A DNA stretch of 61,766 nucleotides from Diphasiastrum complanatum (taxonomy: Eukaryota; Streptophyta; Lycopodiopsida; Lycopodiales; Lycopodiaceae). A model generated the notes under the pieces. The model saw only the letters and a program-made list of their open reading frames with translations, was not told the DNA's origin and ran no database searches. Position numbers and translations under genes: made by a program. The stretch covers positions 1-61,766 of the forward strand of contig MU833060.1 of assembly GCA_029204225.1 (NCBI GenBank), in the 5' to 3' direction. Every line of letters begins with the position of its first letter. Positions within the stretch are counted from its first letter, which is position 1. Shown here piece by piece: positions 21,876 to 36,300 of this stretch.

Positions 21876-22925
21876 TTGTTGGCATTACTGCATCTTAGCG
21901 TCATCGATATAATCGATAGACTAAGTTCTAGACGAATTCTCAAAGTAAAGCTAGGTGAAGGTACTGTAAGATTGCGATTCCAGCATGATCAATTCAAATT
22001 ACTATCAAAGGTCTTATATGTTCCTAAACTCTCTACAAATCTGTTATCAGTAAGTAGAATTACAAATTTAGGTCATAAGATAGAATTCGAATCGGATCAA
22101 TGCAGAATTATTGATAGGAGTAATAAGATTCTTGCACTCGGAAAGAGACAGGGTTACTTATATAGATTGGCACACTGTTATTCTGAGTCTAGTCAAGTCT
22201 TGAAAACCTCTATTCTAGTCAATAAAGCACTACTATGGCATCATCGCTTAGGACACGTGAATCATGCATCTATTTTGAACATGTCCAAACAATCCATGGT
22301 CCTTGATCTCGACTATCCTTCTGGTAAGATCGATCTCCCTGTCTGTCATAACTGCATCTTTGGAAAGCATACTAGGATTCCTTTTAGATCAAACCATAGG
22401 CATGCAACAAAAGATCTACTAGATGTTGCTCATAAAGATATATGTGGACCTATGAAACCTCCTTCATTACTAGATGCAAAGTATTTTATCACTTTCATTG
22501 ACGAGTTCTCCAGAAGAACAGCTGTTTATTTCATTAAACAAAAATTAGAGGCTTTCATTAAATTCAGACAATTCAAAGAGCATGCTGAGAATCAAACTGA
22601 CAAACGAATCAAAGCACTGAGGTCAGATAACGGGGGAGAATACATCTCCACCGAATTCAGGGAGTATTGTCTTAGCAATGGCATTGAGAAACAATACATT
22701 ACTTCCTATTCGCCTCAGTCAAATGGTCTTGTTGAGAGAAAGAACAGAACCTTAGTCGAATTGGAAAAGTGCATGTTATCACATGCTACACTTCCAAAGT
22801 CCTTCTGGGCTGAAGCTATTTCAACAACAACCTATATTCAGAACCGATGTCCTACTAAAGGTCTCTCAAACAAAACACCATTCGAAGTTTGTACAGGTAC
22901 CAAACCTTCTCTATCAAACCTATGA
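21876..22925 (+). CDS. Copia-B pre-integrase and integrase (349 aa)
   Basis: Contains the end of protease/linker (LYVPKLSTNLLSVSRI), the GAG-pre-integrase zinc domain (LWHHRLGHVNHASIL to CHNCIFGKH, HHCC complete), and the integrase core with Asp in AHKDICGP, Asp in RSDNGGEY and Glu in LVERKNR. It stops at 22923 within the integrase C-terminus. The following bases continue the family (FGCTAFAQIP, then KLFDPIESKIFTNRDVIF up to 23276), so the stop is a mutation. Gag and the protease catalytic site are missing on the 5' side. Confidence 0.9.
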   Translation: MLALLHLSVIDIIDRLSSRRILKVKLGEGTVRLRFQHDQFKLLSKVLYVPKLSTNLLSVSRITNLGHKIEFESDQCRIIDRSNKILALGKRQGYLYRLAHCYSESSQVLKTSILVNKALLWHHRLGHVNHASILNMSKQSMVLDLDYPSGKIDLPVCHNCIFGKHTRIPFRSNHRHATKDLLDVAHKDICGPMKPPSLLDAKYFITFIDEFSRRTAVYFIKQKLEAFIKFRQFKEHAENQTDKRIKALRSDNGGEYISTEFREYCLSNGIEKQYITSYSPQSNGLVERKNRTLVELEKCMLSHATLPKSFWAEAISTTTYIQNRCPTKGLSNKTPFEVCTGTKPSLSNL

Positions 22926-23435
22926 GTTTTTGGATGTACTGCTTTTGCACAGATACCTCGTGATCTCAAGAAGAAGCTCGACTTCTAGAGTATCAAGTGT
23001 GTTTTCATCAACTATACTACTTCAGATCAAGCCTACAAATTGTTCGATCCCATCGAGTCAAAGATATTCACTAATCGGGATGTCATCTTCATCAAAGATC
23101 AGTTTCAAGACCTCAAAGGAAAGGGCAGTCCCCATGTAGTCGACCTTTTAGATTCACCTGAATCATTGAACTTTCCAGTTCCTCAGTCAACTAATCCTAT
23201 TGAAGGTCCAAGCTCTTCTACTTTAGATGAACAACAAATCAACGACGAATCAGAAGAAGATGATGTTGCAGTTTAGCAACTACAGTATGATCGAAACGAT
23301 CTTCAAGGACTAGCAGACCACCTAATTGGTATATCGACGAGTCTGCAGCCTACCTTGTTTAGGAACTGACATCTATCCAAGAGGCACTCAGTCAGCCTAA
23401 TTCCGATCTTTGGAAAGAAGTTGTTCAATGTAGTC
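22926..23435 (+). pseudogene. Copia-B integrase tail and start of reverse transcriptase
   Basis: After the stop at 22923, the integrase tail and an acidic/Ser linker can be followed, with stops at about 22987, 23275 and 23360. They lead into the first RT residues (ELTSIQEALSQPNSDLWKEV). The RT then ends abruptly at about 23435, where opposite-strand Gypsy gag begins. Confidence 0.8.
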
Positions 23436-23998
23436 ACGTACTTTTTTGTCTTTTGTCATTTTGATATTACTTAGTTTGACAAAAGAACTTTCTATCAAGC
23501 GAAATGGCTTGAAGCATTTGATAAAGGCCTCCTTCAAGAGTGACCAGTCACGTTTATCTTCATGATCAAGGTTAAAAACCATTCTCGTGTTCGATCGATC
23601 ATGGTCATCGAGAACAGTTGAATCATGGCGTCTGGTGATGTTTCGCCATAAACATCACATGCATTCTCAAAGACTTGAAGAAATCTTTGAGGATCAGTGT
23701 TTCCATCGTACTTAGGTAAGTCGAGCTTTGGGGTCCTTTTTTTAGTATGTGGAACATTATTTGCAAAAGCTCCATTTAAGTGAGCTCTTGCATGTGAGGA
23801 TTCGGCAGCATGAAATTGTGGTCGTTCGTATGGAGCTTCATAATGCATAGGTTCCCATCTATCGAATGGGTTCATGGATGGCTCTTGGACTTGAGATTTC
23901 ATCCGAGAATATCTGTTAAATTGAGCCTGTTCGGTGGATGGGAAAACCATCTCTGGCGGATAGTCCTCCATGAAATTCGGATCATAAGGGCGATCCAT
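23436..23998 (-). pseudogene. Gypsy-A gag fragment
   Basis: The minus-strand frame 23998-23534 contains a Pro/Glu-rich N-terminus, then KLDLPKYDGNTDPQRFLQVF and MIQLFSMTMIDRTREWF. An overlapping frame continues with DWSLLKEAFIKCFKP. This is the Retrotrans_gag fold of Ty3/Gypsy elements (PKYDG, then W-F near REWF). One frameshift lies near 23560. Everything downstream (zinc knuckle, protease, pol, 3' LTR) is absent; the fragment stops at the Copia-B junction. Confidence 0.85.
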
Positions 23999-24872
23999 GA
24001 CAGCGTGTAGAGTGTCGTAGGATTGTGTAAATATGCACTTGGACTCTGGTTACAGTGGATACGGGTGTTGGAATGCGGTTGCTACGGATCCACGGTTGAT
24101 GCGAGTGTAATGTGACTAATGGCGGTGGATACGGCTAAGGTGGTGGAACGATAGAATGCGGTGGTAGCGGTGCAATACGGGTTGTGGCGGTTCATTTTTT
24201 TTTTTTTGGCGGTCAGTTGCGATCTCAATGGCTTGCGGTTGTAGCAACGACTGGATGCGGCGTCAACGTTGTTGTGCGAAATGTGGGAAAGGGTGGTCGA
24301 TTGGTGGCTGGAGGTGAGGAAGGGGTCGTGGGCCATATGCTTGCGGTCTACTGCGGTCAGGGGCGACTGAGGGTAGACGTAGGGTCATGGGATTACGGCT
24401 TGTTGTGGTTTGTGGCAGCCGAATGTAGTCGTAGGGTTGTAGGATTGCGGTTTGCTGCGGTGGAACGGATGTATGGGGCTGTTACGGGTGATGGAATGAC
24501 GTAATTGGGTTGCTATGAGTAGGGGTCGAAACGGTCGGTGGGATAGCTGGAATTGGATGTTATCGTTGTGAAGCACGGAAGGTGGAAAGAGTGCGATCCT
24601 GATGGTGTAATTGTGGAGGAGGTGTGAGTGCGTTTGGAAGGCAAGCGGACTACGGTTGAGTGCGTGTAGGATAGTGTACAGAAGTGGCGAATGAACACGG
24701 TTTGTTTTGGGTCGCAATAATGCAAAGAGTAAAATAATGGGTGTGCTGGTGAATGTATTCGCTACGGTTGGATATAGTTGCCATTGTGCAGAATGGTCAC
24801 GACAGATCAATGCGGTTGTTACAAGTGGTCGTAATGACTGTAATGCTGGTGAATATGGACTGGACGGTCAAA

Positions 24873-25340
24873 GGATCGGTTGAGATCTGAGATTAGCCGT
24901 CGGTTGAGAACTGACGCAAAAGCGTCGGTCGAGATCTGTTGCAAAGCTGTCAGTCGAGATCTGTGGCGAGGGCATTGGTCGAGATCTGACGCAAGGTCGT
25001 TGGTCGAGATCTAACATGAGGTCGTCGGTCGAGATCTGACGCGAAGCATCGGTTGAGATCTATTATGAAGCTGTTGGTCGAGATCTGACGCGAAGCAGTC
25101 GGTTGAGATTTAATAATGACCGTCGGTTGAGATTTGAGTGAATAGGCGTCGGTCGAGATTTGATTGAGGGCCGTCGGTTGAGATATGACGCGAAGCGTCG
25201 GTCGAGATCTAAGTGAAGGCCATCGGTTGAGATTTAAGAGGATGGCATCGGTTGAGATCTGATGCAGTGTGTCGGTTGAGATCTAACTGAACGCCATCGG
25301 TTGAGATTAGATTGTAGCGCATCAGTCGAGATTTGAAAGA
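24873..25340. repeat. 19-unit minisatellite in the Gypsy-A leader
   Basis: Nineteen head-to-tail units of 24-26 bp. Each has the core GTCGGT(C/T)GAGAT(C/T)T followed by a variable 8-12 bp tail, often GACGCGAAGC. The core is strongly conserved and the tails drift, so the array looks like an old tandem expansion in which only the core is shared. It lies between the primer site and gag, where Gypsy elements usually have a short leader. Confidence 0.9.
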
Positions 25341-25520
25341 TGGCTCTGGCGCCAGTCAGGATTGAACCGTGGCTCAGCTTGGAAATGAGCGTGAAGCGTC
25401 GGTTAAGAAGTGTGGTTCCCAGTAGGCAGGAAGAAAATTGTGTGCTCTATGATGAAGGCGTGGAGGAGAACGATGGGTGTGTGGCACAAATCGGAATGGT
25501 TTGGGCGGTTTAATGTATGT

Positions 25521-25540
25521 GGAGCTGTGGAACGGCGCCA
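25521..25540 (-). other. Gypsy-A primer binding site
   Basis: Minus-strand TGGCGCCGTTCCACAG begins 2 bp from the LTR end. TGGCGCC is the usual start of Gypsy primer sites; the exact tRNA was not determined. Confidence 0.75.
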
Positions 25541-25542
25541 AA

Positions 25543-26399
25543 TGTTCACAAATTCCCTCTGAATCTGTGAACACGGAATTATCTCTTGGTTTCTGGAACA
25601 AGAAACAAGATTCAAGAGACAAGAAACAAGATTCCTAGCAGCATTTTAATAATCTAAGAATCAAGAAACACTCATTACTTGATGCTTAGATTACTCAAGG
25701 ACAATCAAGAACTGGGTTGCAAGGGAGTATGCAAGATCTATACCACAAACCAGCCTATCTAATTTACTTGAATGCAGATTACTACCTTATTCCACAAACA
25801 AGAACTGAATCCTAATCCACAACTAAGCAAGAAACAAGAAACAAGAACCTAGTTAATCCACAATGCAAAGGAATCAAGTATGCTCATAGAAATCTCACTC
25901 AAGAACATTGCCATGAACAAGGAGCTTAGCTATCATCAAGAACTCGTGGAGGATCCTCTTTATTAGCTCAAGAGAACTTGACAATACATTCAAAGCTCCC
26001 TCACAAGAGAGGGGGGCGCTTAAATAAGCAAGAAGGCTACCCATGTGGAGCCCATGTGGCAATTCCACCAAATTAGAAATTACATGTGAAATTTGCCCTT
26101 CTACTAAAGGTCACCATCAAAAGGTGGCTCACTCTAACTAATTTAAGGGAGGTCTACCTTTATTTACAATGCCTAGGAAATATTACTAGCTCCTACATGG
26201 CCATTCCTTCTTTGGGATACACCATGTAGGCTCACATAGATAACTCACTGTCTTCCTAGCTAGTACTTCCTTGGGTCTCATGCTCGGCTCTCAACTTCTT
26301 CTGCTCTCTTCCCTTTGAGACCTTCTCGGTCATGGGTGAGAGATAACTTGTGTCTTCAGCTTGGCTCGGCACTTGGAGATTCTCTAGAATTTGCTAACA
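25543..26399 (-). repeat. Gypsy-A 5' LTR (857 bp)
   Basis: On the minus strand it starts TGTTAGCAAATTC at 26399 and ends GAATTTGTGAACA at 25543, giving imperfect 13-bp inverted ends with TG...CA termini. It abuts the primer site. The body is rich in AAGAAACAAGA words (25600-25870). Confidence 0.8.
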
Positions 26400-27397
26400 A
26401 GGACTCCTTCAAATGTTGGGCACGTTCTGAATGTAGATAGGGGCTTCTGGCTTTCTGGGTTTCGCTCTCCTATCATGTACAATGGTTGCAAGATTGACAG
26501 GTGCGTCAATTTGTGGCTCTATTGGTCGGGATGGACAATCTTTATAGCAATGGCCATGGCCCCATTTCTACAGATCGTATGGGCACTCAGCGATGCAGTG
26601 GTTTTCTCAGATTCATAAAAATATATATGACTATCTGGAAGTTCCTTTGGACTTCTTCCTCTGTATTACAGCTTTCCAACATCAGAGTGAATCACATCCA
26701 ATATTCCTGCTAGTGATTGTGCTGGCTCCCATTCTCTTATGCATGATGGATATAAATCTAAAAGAAAAAACAACGTTGAATAATTTAAATCGTAATCTGA
26801 TGAGCATCAATAAAAAAAACACCTATGATTGTAGTAGAGTGCATATGTTTTGATATACTTACAGTTACATTTTCGATGATAATGAGAATTGATATCTTGT
26901 ACTTTTATTTTTGAATGCATATATACATGTTGTACTAAAACTTCTGATATCGAGTGACCTCTCGGAGTAGTCTTAAACTCCAGAATTTTTGCTTTCCAAT
27001 AAGATTTGTATGTCAATTTTGCTCTTTTCTACTGTCAAAAATTGCCTTTTGATGATGGATGCAACAACACCCATGAATTCTTCGTATATTTTGTTGGCTT
27101 CCAGTTATCAGCTTCATCTTTCTCATTGTAAAGAATCACAAACTCAATTGTAGATCTTGGTCTCCTTGCCATTGCTATTTTCAAAGCTTGGGCGCCAAAA
27201 ATCTCTCTGGTATGATACTTAATTTCAATTTTTCGTATCACATTTAATCTAATGTGAATGCCACAGTAGTCATAGTTACTGTGCATACTATATTTTAGTA
27301 ACTGTGCATACTATATTTCTATAATTGTAACTAGTATGGTTAGCAAATTTCATTATACTAACCAGCATAGTTAAGTAGATTTAACTTGAGGTATTGA
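26400..27397. other. Unassigned DNA with possible decayed exons
   Basis: Plus-strand frames at 26400-26850 (VLNVDRGFWLSGFRSP, QWFSQIHKNIYDYLEV) and a minus-strand frame at 27286-27035 (YHTREIFGAQALKIAMARR, FVILYNEKDEADNWKP) have a protein-like composition, but I cannot assign them to a family. The plus-strand frames switch at a splice-like CTACAG (about 26574). Confidence 0.3.
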
Positions 27398-27903
27398 TGT
27401 CGGGCAGATTAGCACGTGTCAGGCAAGAAGAGCAAACCAATGGGATACATCCATGTTGCCCGGACACAAATTTCAAAGTTTGCTATAATGTATTTTTATT
27501 TCTCAGTTTATTACATATCGGGACATGCCGACACATCGAGCAATCACCAACACTTAAATAAGAAGTGACGATCAGCATACATTATCGAACAAGGCCGAAC
27601 TATCGGGACCTTAGCTTGACAAGCGTGAAAATTTGAAATCTCATGCTCAGTCGTAAAGTGACGTACAAGAGAAAGACATGCTTAGCCGATGTTTAGCTTA
27701 AACCTCTCTTGTAACAGTCCATAAATTAATCTTGTAATCTCACCTGGCATGATATATGTATTGGATCATCGTGAGAAGATACACACACAATACAGAGATG
27801 TAACGAGCAGTAGCTAGTTACAAGATACAAAGAATTAATAGTAGCTAGTCTTATTCATGAGAGAGAACACCTCTCTTGCGCCGATGCGCTGATCTGGGAA
27901 ACA
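27398..27903. repeat. Solo-LTR candidate
   Basis: Begins TGTCGGGCAGATTAGCACG and can end GGGAAACA (TG...CA, 506 bp). It has LTR-like content (CTCTTGTAACAG, later AATACAGAGATG). The flanking pentamers ATTGA and AATAG do not match, and no primer site or coding region adjoins, so the call is tentative. Confidence 0.35.
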
Positions 27904-28757
27904 AATAGTGCTCAAAGAAATTGTGGTTGTATACTTGATTTTAATAATATAGACAAGTTGCAGCACTCTGCTCTATCGTTTGCAATCTCTGAATGTTTGG
28001 TGATGCTTGCTCGCTAGTAGTAGATATATTTCTGCTGCCATTAGACATTATCTACTGTTCATAATCAACGTCAAATTTGTGAAAAGTACAGTACTAAGGA
28101 CCATAAATTTATCTTTGAATGATCCACAAGGAGATTGTATGCTTGTTAAACAATCTATCATAAACTAGTCATCAGAAAACAAGATCTAGTTTAGCAGCTT
28201 GATAGGAAACAAGTAGAGACAATCAAAGCATTGATCAATAAGTGTAATCCAACTCCACACGTGTGGAAATAAGGCTGTAGTACGGCCTGTAGACAGTGTT
28301 TACAAAGTGCCAAAGCTGGGTTTCATTGGAAATCAAGAGTAATCACCAGACAATGAGAGGAAACTCGAGTTTCTCCTTGAGGCTCCAAAAAGTTTCTATC
28401 TTCTCACAGGAATACATAGTAAAACACATTTCCTTTGCTAAGTTAGGTGAAAATCCAGCATGTAATAAGGAAGTAGACTCCACTTTCTTTCTCTAATGTG
28501 AAAACCCTAGCCTAGATCCAAGAGTCATGCTTGGTAAGTGCATGGTAGGTACAAATCTCATCATAAATCATGGTCTAGATCCTACAAAGTAGGAATCACT
28601 ACCAAATGGACACAACCACTCCTCTTGACTCGTGGTAACCTACTTTAGGTGTGTATGTACAAGTGGTACTTTGGCCATTCAAGTAACCAACAAACAATAT
28701 TGACAAAATATACAATATTCTACATGGCTAGATTTGCCAATGTAGGCAATTTTTCAC
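27904..28757 (-). repeat. Copia-2 3' LTR (left limit unresolved)
   Basis: Copia-2's minus-strand frame meets a polypurine tract GAGGAGGAG (28767-28759), immediately followed by TGTGAAAAATTGCC at 28758. This is the usual position of a 3' LTR start. The LTR should run several hundred bp to the left, but I could not find its CA end, and no 5' LTR remains for comparison. Confidence 0.45.
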
Positions 28758-30400
28758 ACTCCTCCTCAAATCTAGCCTTGGAGATCACAATGCTTTTATC
28801 AATAACTCCAATTGAAGATCCAAGCTTGACAAATGAATTTTTAGGTAAAGATTTAGTAAACAAATCAGCCAAGCAACTTGATGATGGCACGTGTTGGAGC
28901 TTGATCTCTTTAGCTTGCACTTTTTCTCTCACGAAATGATGAGCAATTTCGATGTGTTTGCTCCTTGCATGGAATGTAGGATTAGTTGCAAGTGATTGGG
29001 CTGATTGGTTGTCAAAATAGATGATAGGGATCTCCTCCTCCATGACATGAAGCCCAATAGCCTTTTGAGCCACAAGACCTCTTTGCATGTTGATGTCAAG
29101 GCCTTGTATTCGGATTCTGTGGAAAATAGGCAAATGGTATCTTGCTTTTTGGAAAGCCATGATACTACTCCATCACATAGAAAGGTGGCAAAGGCACTTG
29201 TTGATCTTCTATCCACTTTTTCACCTGCAAAATCCAAGTCACTATAGGCTCTTAAGCCAAGATTAGTTCCTCTATACAAAATGCCAAAATTCTTAGTGGA
29301 TGAAATGTATCTAAGAACTCTTTTGGCCATCTTCCAATGTGAAACTAGAGGACTTTGCATGAATTGGCTTAACTTTCCAACACTATAACTAAGATCAAGT
29401 CTAGTTATAGTTAAATAGATCAAGGAGCCAAGAAGACTTCTATATAATGTGATGTCCTCAAAGGATGCTTCATCACAACCAATAGATGCTTTTACATGTT
29501 GCTCCATTGGTGTCTCAATGCCTTTACAATTCTTCATTCCAAATCTATCTAGGATAGATGTAGCATATTTAGATTGACAAATGAAGCTAAAATCACATCC
29601 TCTAGTAACCTCTATTCCAAGAATGAAGCTTAATAGGCCGAGATCTACCATCTTAAACTCTTTTGATAAAGCAATTTTTACATCTCTAATTCCACCTAGA
29701 TCATTACCACTCAAGATAATGTCATCTACATACAAAACAAGAATAATGATCATGTCATCATGAAAACTTATATACAATGATGGATCATAGGCACTCATTA
29801 AATAATTTATGAAAATGAGAAAAGAGTTTAGCCTAGAGTACCATGCTCTAGGTGCTTGCTTGAGCCCATAAAGGCTCTTCTTCAAAAAACACACCTTTCT
29901 TTCATGCTTTGCCTTGAGGAAGCCCTCGGGTTGCCTCATGTAGATCTCTTCCTCCAAATAACCATTGAGGAATGCATTTGTGAAGTCAAGTTGGAATAGC
30001 TCCCAATTGAAGGTTGTATCAAGACTAATGATCAACCTGATAGTAACAAGCTTAGCCACAGGAGCAAAAGTTTCATCATAATCAATGCCTTTGGTTTGTA
30101 AAAATCCTTTGGCACAAGCCTAGCTTTATGCTTGCTTATTGATCCATCTTGACTATACTTCAATCTAAATACCCACTTGCAATCAAAAGGTTTCTTCCCT
30201 TGAGGAAGATCCACAAGATCCCAAGTATGATTCTCAATAAGAGCATCATACTCTACTTGCATAGCATCCATCCAACTTTTAGACTTACAACCATCTTCAT
30301 AGCATGTTGGCTCATCTAACATTGAAGTAAGAAAGGTGTAAGATGTGAAAGATGATGAGCCTTCCCTTTGATCACCTTGACCATCATAGGTGAGCCTCAA
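28720..30400 (-). pseudogene. Copia-2 reverse transcriptase and RNase H
   Basis: The RT start at 30400-30032 (WMDAMQVEYDALIENHTW, LPQGKKPFDCKWVFRLKY) is frameshifted into the main frame 30059-28929, which has SLYGLKQAPRAWYSRLN, an intact YVDD (LVLYVDDIILSG), LGIEVTRG and RSLLGSLIYL. RNase H follows with YSDLDFAG (catalytic Asp) and STESEYKALTS (Glu). The last part (YFDNQSAQSLATNP to LFTKSLPK) is in the frame 29160-28720. Catalytic residues are mostly kept, but at least two frameshifts make it non-coding. Confidence 0.9.
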
Positions 30401-30409
30401 TGGCTCGGA

Positions 30410-31160
30410 TCATGCCCTTGAAGATCTTCTCGGAGTTCTTGGAGTTCTTGCTTCTTGAGGTGGATCCTCAAGTTCTTCTTCACTTGGAAGCTCCTCCTCC
30501 ATCCTAGCATGATCCTTGGCATCAAGATGATTAGTAGCATTATCATCCAAATCACAAGCATGTCCTTCATAAAAAACAACATCCCTACTCACTATCACCT
30601 TGCTAGTGATGGGATTGAAGACTCTATAACCTTTGCTATTCTCACCATATCCCACAAAGATGCCTTTGATGGATGTTGCATCATCCTTCCTTCTCTTATC
30701 CAAGAATTGGTGTACGTAGCAAGTGGATCCAAAAACTTTGAGATCCTTGAGATTGGGCTTCTCTCCAAATAGAGCTTCAAATGATGTGATTCCTCCAATG
30801 GCCTTGGTTTGGCAATCTATTGCACAAATAGTTAGCACAAGTTATTGCTTCACCCCAAAATGGTTTGGATAGAGAAGAATCTAGCCTTAAGGCCTTAGCA
30901 CACTCACAAAGAGATATATTTCTTCTCTCACTCACTCCATTTTGTTGAGGGGTGTAAGGACATGACAACTCCCTCTTTATGCCATTAGAACTACAAAAGT
31001 CAATCAACTTATTGGAGATATATTCACCTCCATTATCACTCCTTAATACCTTAATCTTGGTACTAAGTTGATTTTCTACCAAAGCCTTGAGCTTTACAAA
31101 AGAATCAAACACCATTGATTCGCGACAAGAGGTACATCCAACAAAATCTAGAATAGTCAT
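30410..31160 (-). pseudogene. Copia-2 integrase core and C-terminus
   Basis: 31160-30777 carries VLRSDNGGEYISNKL (second catalytic Asp) and QQNGVSERRN (catalytic Glu). 30838-30410 carries the tail DLKVFGSTCYVHQF and GIFVGYGENSKGYRVF, then an acidic linker. A frameshift near 30810 separates them. Confidence 0.88.
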
Positions 31161-31869
31161 GAATGAAGATTACATAGTACTTGGCACCACCATTAGACTC
31201 ATGTGAAAAAATATGAACATCCAAATGGATGAGTTCAAGAGGAGAGTTTGATCTTGATGTAGATCTTGAGAAGGGTAGTTTGTGAGCCTTTGAGAGGCTG
31301 CATGCTTCACATCTTTTCCCACACTTTGACAAATGCTTGGGGAGTCCAACTACAAGCTCCTTTGATACCATAGATTCCATGGCTTTGTAGTTGGGGTGGC
31401 CCAACCTTTTGTGCCACAGTTCCACCTTTGATAACTCCACCTTTGCCAAGTTAACACTCTCCACTGCAACATTAGCATCAAGCTTAAACAATCTACCTTG
31501 CTTAAAGCCTTTGGCTATACATTCATCATTTCTAAGGATGGAACAAACTCCATGCTTAAATTGTACATCTAGGCCATTATCCATTAACTGGCCAACACTA
31601 AGCAAATTCTTGGTTAACTTAGGAACATAAAGAACATTATCAAGATTCATCCTTTTGGATGATCCCACATACAAGGGAATTGTTCCTATTCCACTTATCT
31701 TACATTCTTGACTACTTGCAGTATAGATTGATCTATGTAAATCATTGTAAGAATGTAAAGTGGAGAATATGTCCTTTTGATATGTCATGTGAGAACTAGC
31801 CCCACTATCAATCCACCAAGAATCATTGGTGTTGCTCTTGGATGATGGTGGTTTGTTGGAAATCATCAA
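31105..31869 (-). pseudogene. Copia-2 protease, pre-integrase zinc domain and integrase start
   Basis: WWIDSGASSHMTY gives the aspartic-protease DSG. VLYVPKLTKNLLSVGQL is the linker. LWHKRLGHPNYKAM to CEACSLSKAHKLPF is the HHCC domain. LIHLDVHIFSHES contains the first integrase Asp, but the usual GP after it is lost. FIHDYSRFCWMYLL follows, then a frameshift. Confidence 0.9.
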
Positions 31870-32536
31870 GGATGACTCTTCATCCTCCTCCTCCTCCTGA
31901 TGTGCAATGTTGTTTTGTTTGCTCTCTTGTGCCTTCTTCTTCTTGAGACATTCTGATGCAAAATGTCCTTTCTTTCCACAGAAAAATATTTGTACTTGGA
32001 CTTGTCTTTGATCTTGCCCTTTGAGCTTGAAGCCTCATCCTCCTCCTTGGTCTCCTTGAAGTGCTTCTTCTTGCCATTGGTCTTCTTCTTGCCTTTGAAT
32101 GAGAAATTAGCTTTCTCATCACCATCCTGCAGAGAAATAGCATTCATTCTTGCATTGGTATGCATCATCCTACACTCTTCAGCCACTAATACACTGTGTA
32201 GCTTTTCTATAGTAGGCAAAGTGTCTTGGATTGCAAAGCTTTGGACCAAATTTGTAAAGCCACTCCCTAGACCATTGAGGACAATTTGAACAAGCTCACT
32301 ATCTTGAACTTCTCTCCAATGTAAGCTAACTCCCTATTGAGAGACTTGATTCTTAGTGCATCATCATGTGCACTCTCATCACTTCTCTTCATGCTTTGTA
32401 GAATCTGATTCCTAAGCATGAGAACCCTCGAAGTGTTACTAGACTCATAAATAGATTTTAAAGATTCCCAAGCCTCTTTAGCACTCTTACATGATGATAC
32501 TTCCCTTAAAATATCATTCATCTTAATACAGTGCAA
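31866..32536 (-). pseudogene. Copia-2 gag (UBN2) and degenerate zinc knuckle
   Basis: 32536-32267 reads AKEAWESLKSIYESSN and NQILQSMKRSDES, typical of UBN2 gag. 32249-31866 continues with TIEKLHSVLVAEE and a Lys-rich region. The zinc knuckle expected near 31975 is split between two frames, so its Cys/His set is not continuous. Confidence 0.85.
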
Positions 32537-32556
32537 GCCTAGACCTCTTCTTGTAT

Positions 32557-33366
32557 CTCACTGATTCGTGTGCTTGCCACAGAGAACGGGGTTTACGCTT
32601 ATAAGGTTATGCCTTTTGGCTTATGTAACGCCCCCTCAACATTCCAACGGGTCATGCAACTGGCCTTTCAAGATCTGTTACTTCGGGTCGTGGAGATTTA
32701 TCTCGACGATCTAGACGTACATTCTTCCGCTGCTACGCACCTAAACGTCTTGGAGAAAATCTTCAATCGCTGTCATAGGTTCGACATCTAAACCCTGATA
32801 AATGCCAAATATGGGTCACCCATGGGGTTGTACTCGGGCATATAATATCAAAGGACGATATTTCTACCGACCCATCAAAAATCAAGATTATCGTGGACAT
32901 GCCCCTACCTACAACAGTGAAGGAAGTATATGTCTTCCTCAGTCATACAAACTATTATCGCATCTTTATAATCGACTATGCCGGCAAGGCACGCCTCGTT
33001 TATTTGGTTGTGGTAGATCCTTGCTGGACCGAAGAACGAATTAAGGCCTTTGAGGAGTTGAAAATAGCCCTCACGATGGCTTCCATACTTCGCTCGCCAG
33101 ATTACACGAAAGAGTTCCATGTGCATACTTACGCAAGTAAGTATGCCATTGGAGGTCTTCTTGCACAACCGGACGAGTATGGCAAAGACTTTCCCATACG
33201 TTTCTTAAGCCGACAACTCGTGCCTACTGAAGTAAACTATGCAACTACCGAGAGAGAAGCATTGGCGATGGTATACGCTGTACAACAACTAAGACATTAT
33301 TTATTAGGCCAGACCTTTGCTTTCAAACTTACAATAAAAACATATCAGATCAAATCTCATTCTTAA
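32557..33366 (+). pseudogene. Gypsy-B reverse transcriptase and RNase H fragment
   Basis: Plus-strand frames: GVYAYKVMPFGLCNAPSTFQ and VEIYLDDLDVHS (a YLDD variant of the RT active site) at 32570-32791. The thumb follows (MPLPTTVKEVYVFLSHTNYY), then RNase H (YASKYAIGGLLAQPD, NYATTEREALAMVYAV) at 32893-33366. At least two frame changes lie between 32785 and 32900. The 5' palm, integrase and LTRs are absent. The left edge abuts Copia-2 in the opposite orientation. Confidence 0.9.
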
Positions 33367-36293
<2,927 letters not shown>

Positions 36294-36300
36294 CCCCCCC

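Larger units (their letters stand above)
23436..26399 (-). mobile_element. Gypsy-A: LTR, primer site, long leader and gag only
   Basis: In minus-strand order: LTR 26399-25543, primer site 25540-25521, about 1.5 kb of untranslated leader with a minisatellite, then truncated gag. The leader portion at 24010-24850 is also low-complexity, rich in scattered GCGGTTG-type words on the plus strand. The chance frames there on both strands have no recognisable domain. Confidence 0.85.
28720..32540 (-). mobile_element. Copia-2: nearly full internal region, 5' end missing
   Basis: The order gag, zinc knuckle, protease, integrase, RT, RNase H is complete on the minus strand. The gag N-terminus, primer site and 5' LTR are cut off at about 32540, where a plus-strand Gypsy RT starts. 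Frameshifts separate each domain block. Confidence 0.9.

Noticed and set aside
24010-24850. Several overlapping frames on both strands suggesting genes
   Set aside because: Low-complexity GCGGTTG-rich leader sequence of Gypsy-A; frames are open on both strands because stops are rare in it, and no domain is present.
24873-25340. CRISPR-like regular array
   Set aside because: Units are head-to-tail at 24-26 bp with no true spacers, the repeats vary, and it lies in a eukaryotic Gypsy leader. It is a minisatellite.
26935-27290. Auxin-response-factor middle domain
   Set aside because: The faint likeness of the minus-strand frame to the ARF middle region rests on a few residues (FVxxYN). It is too weak to name.
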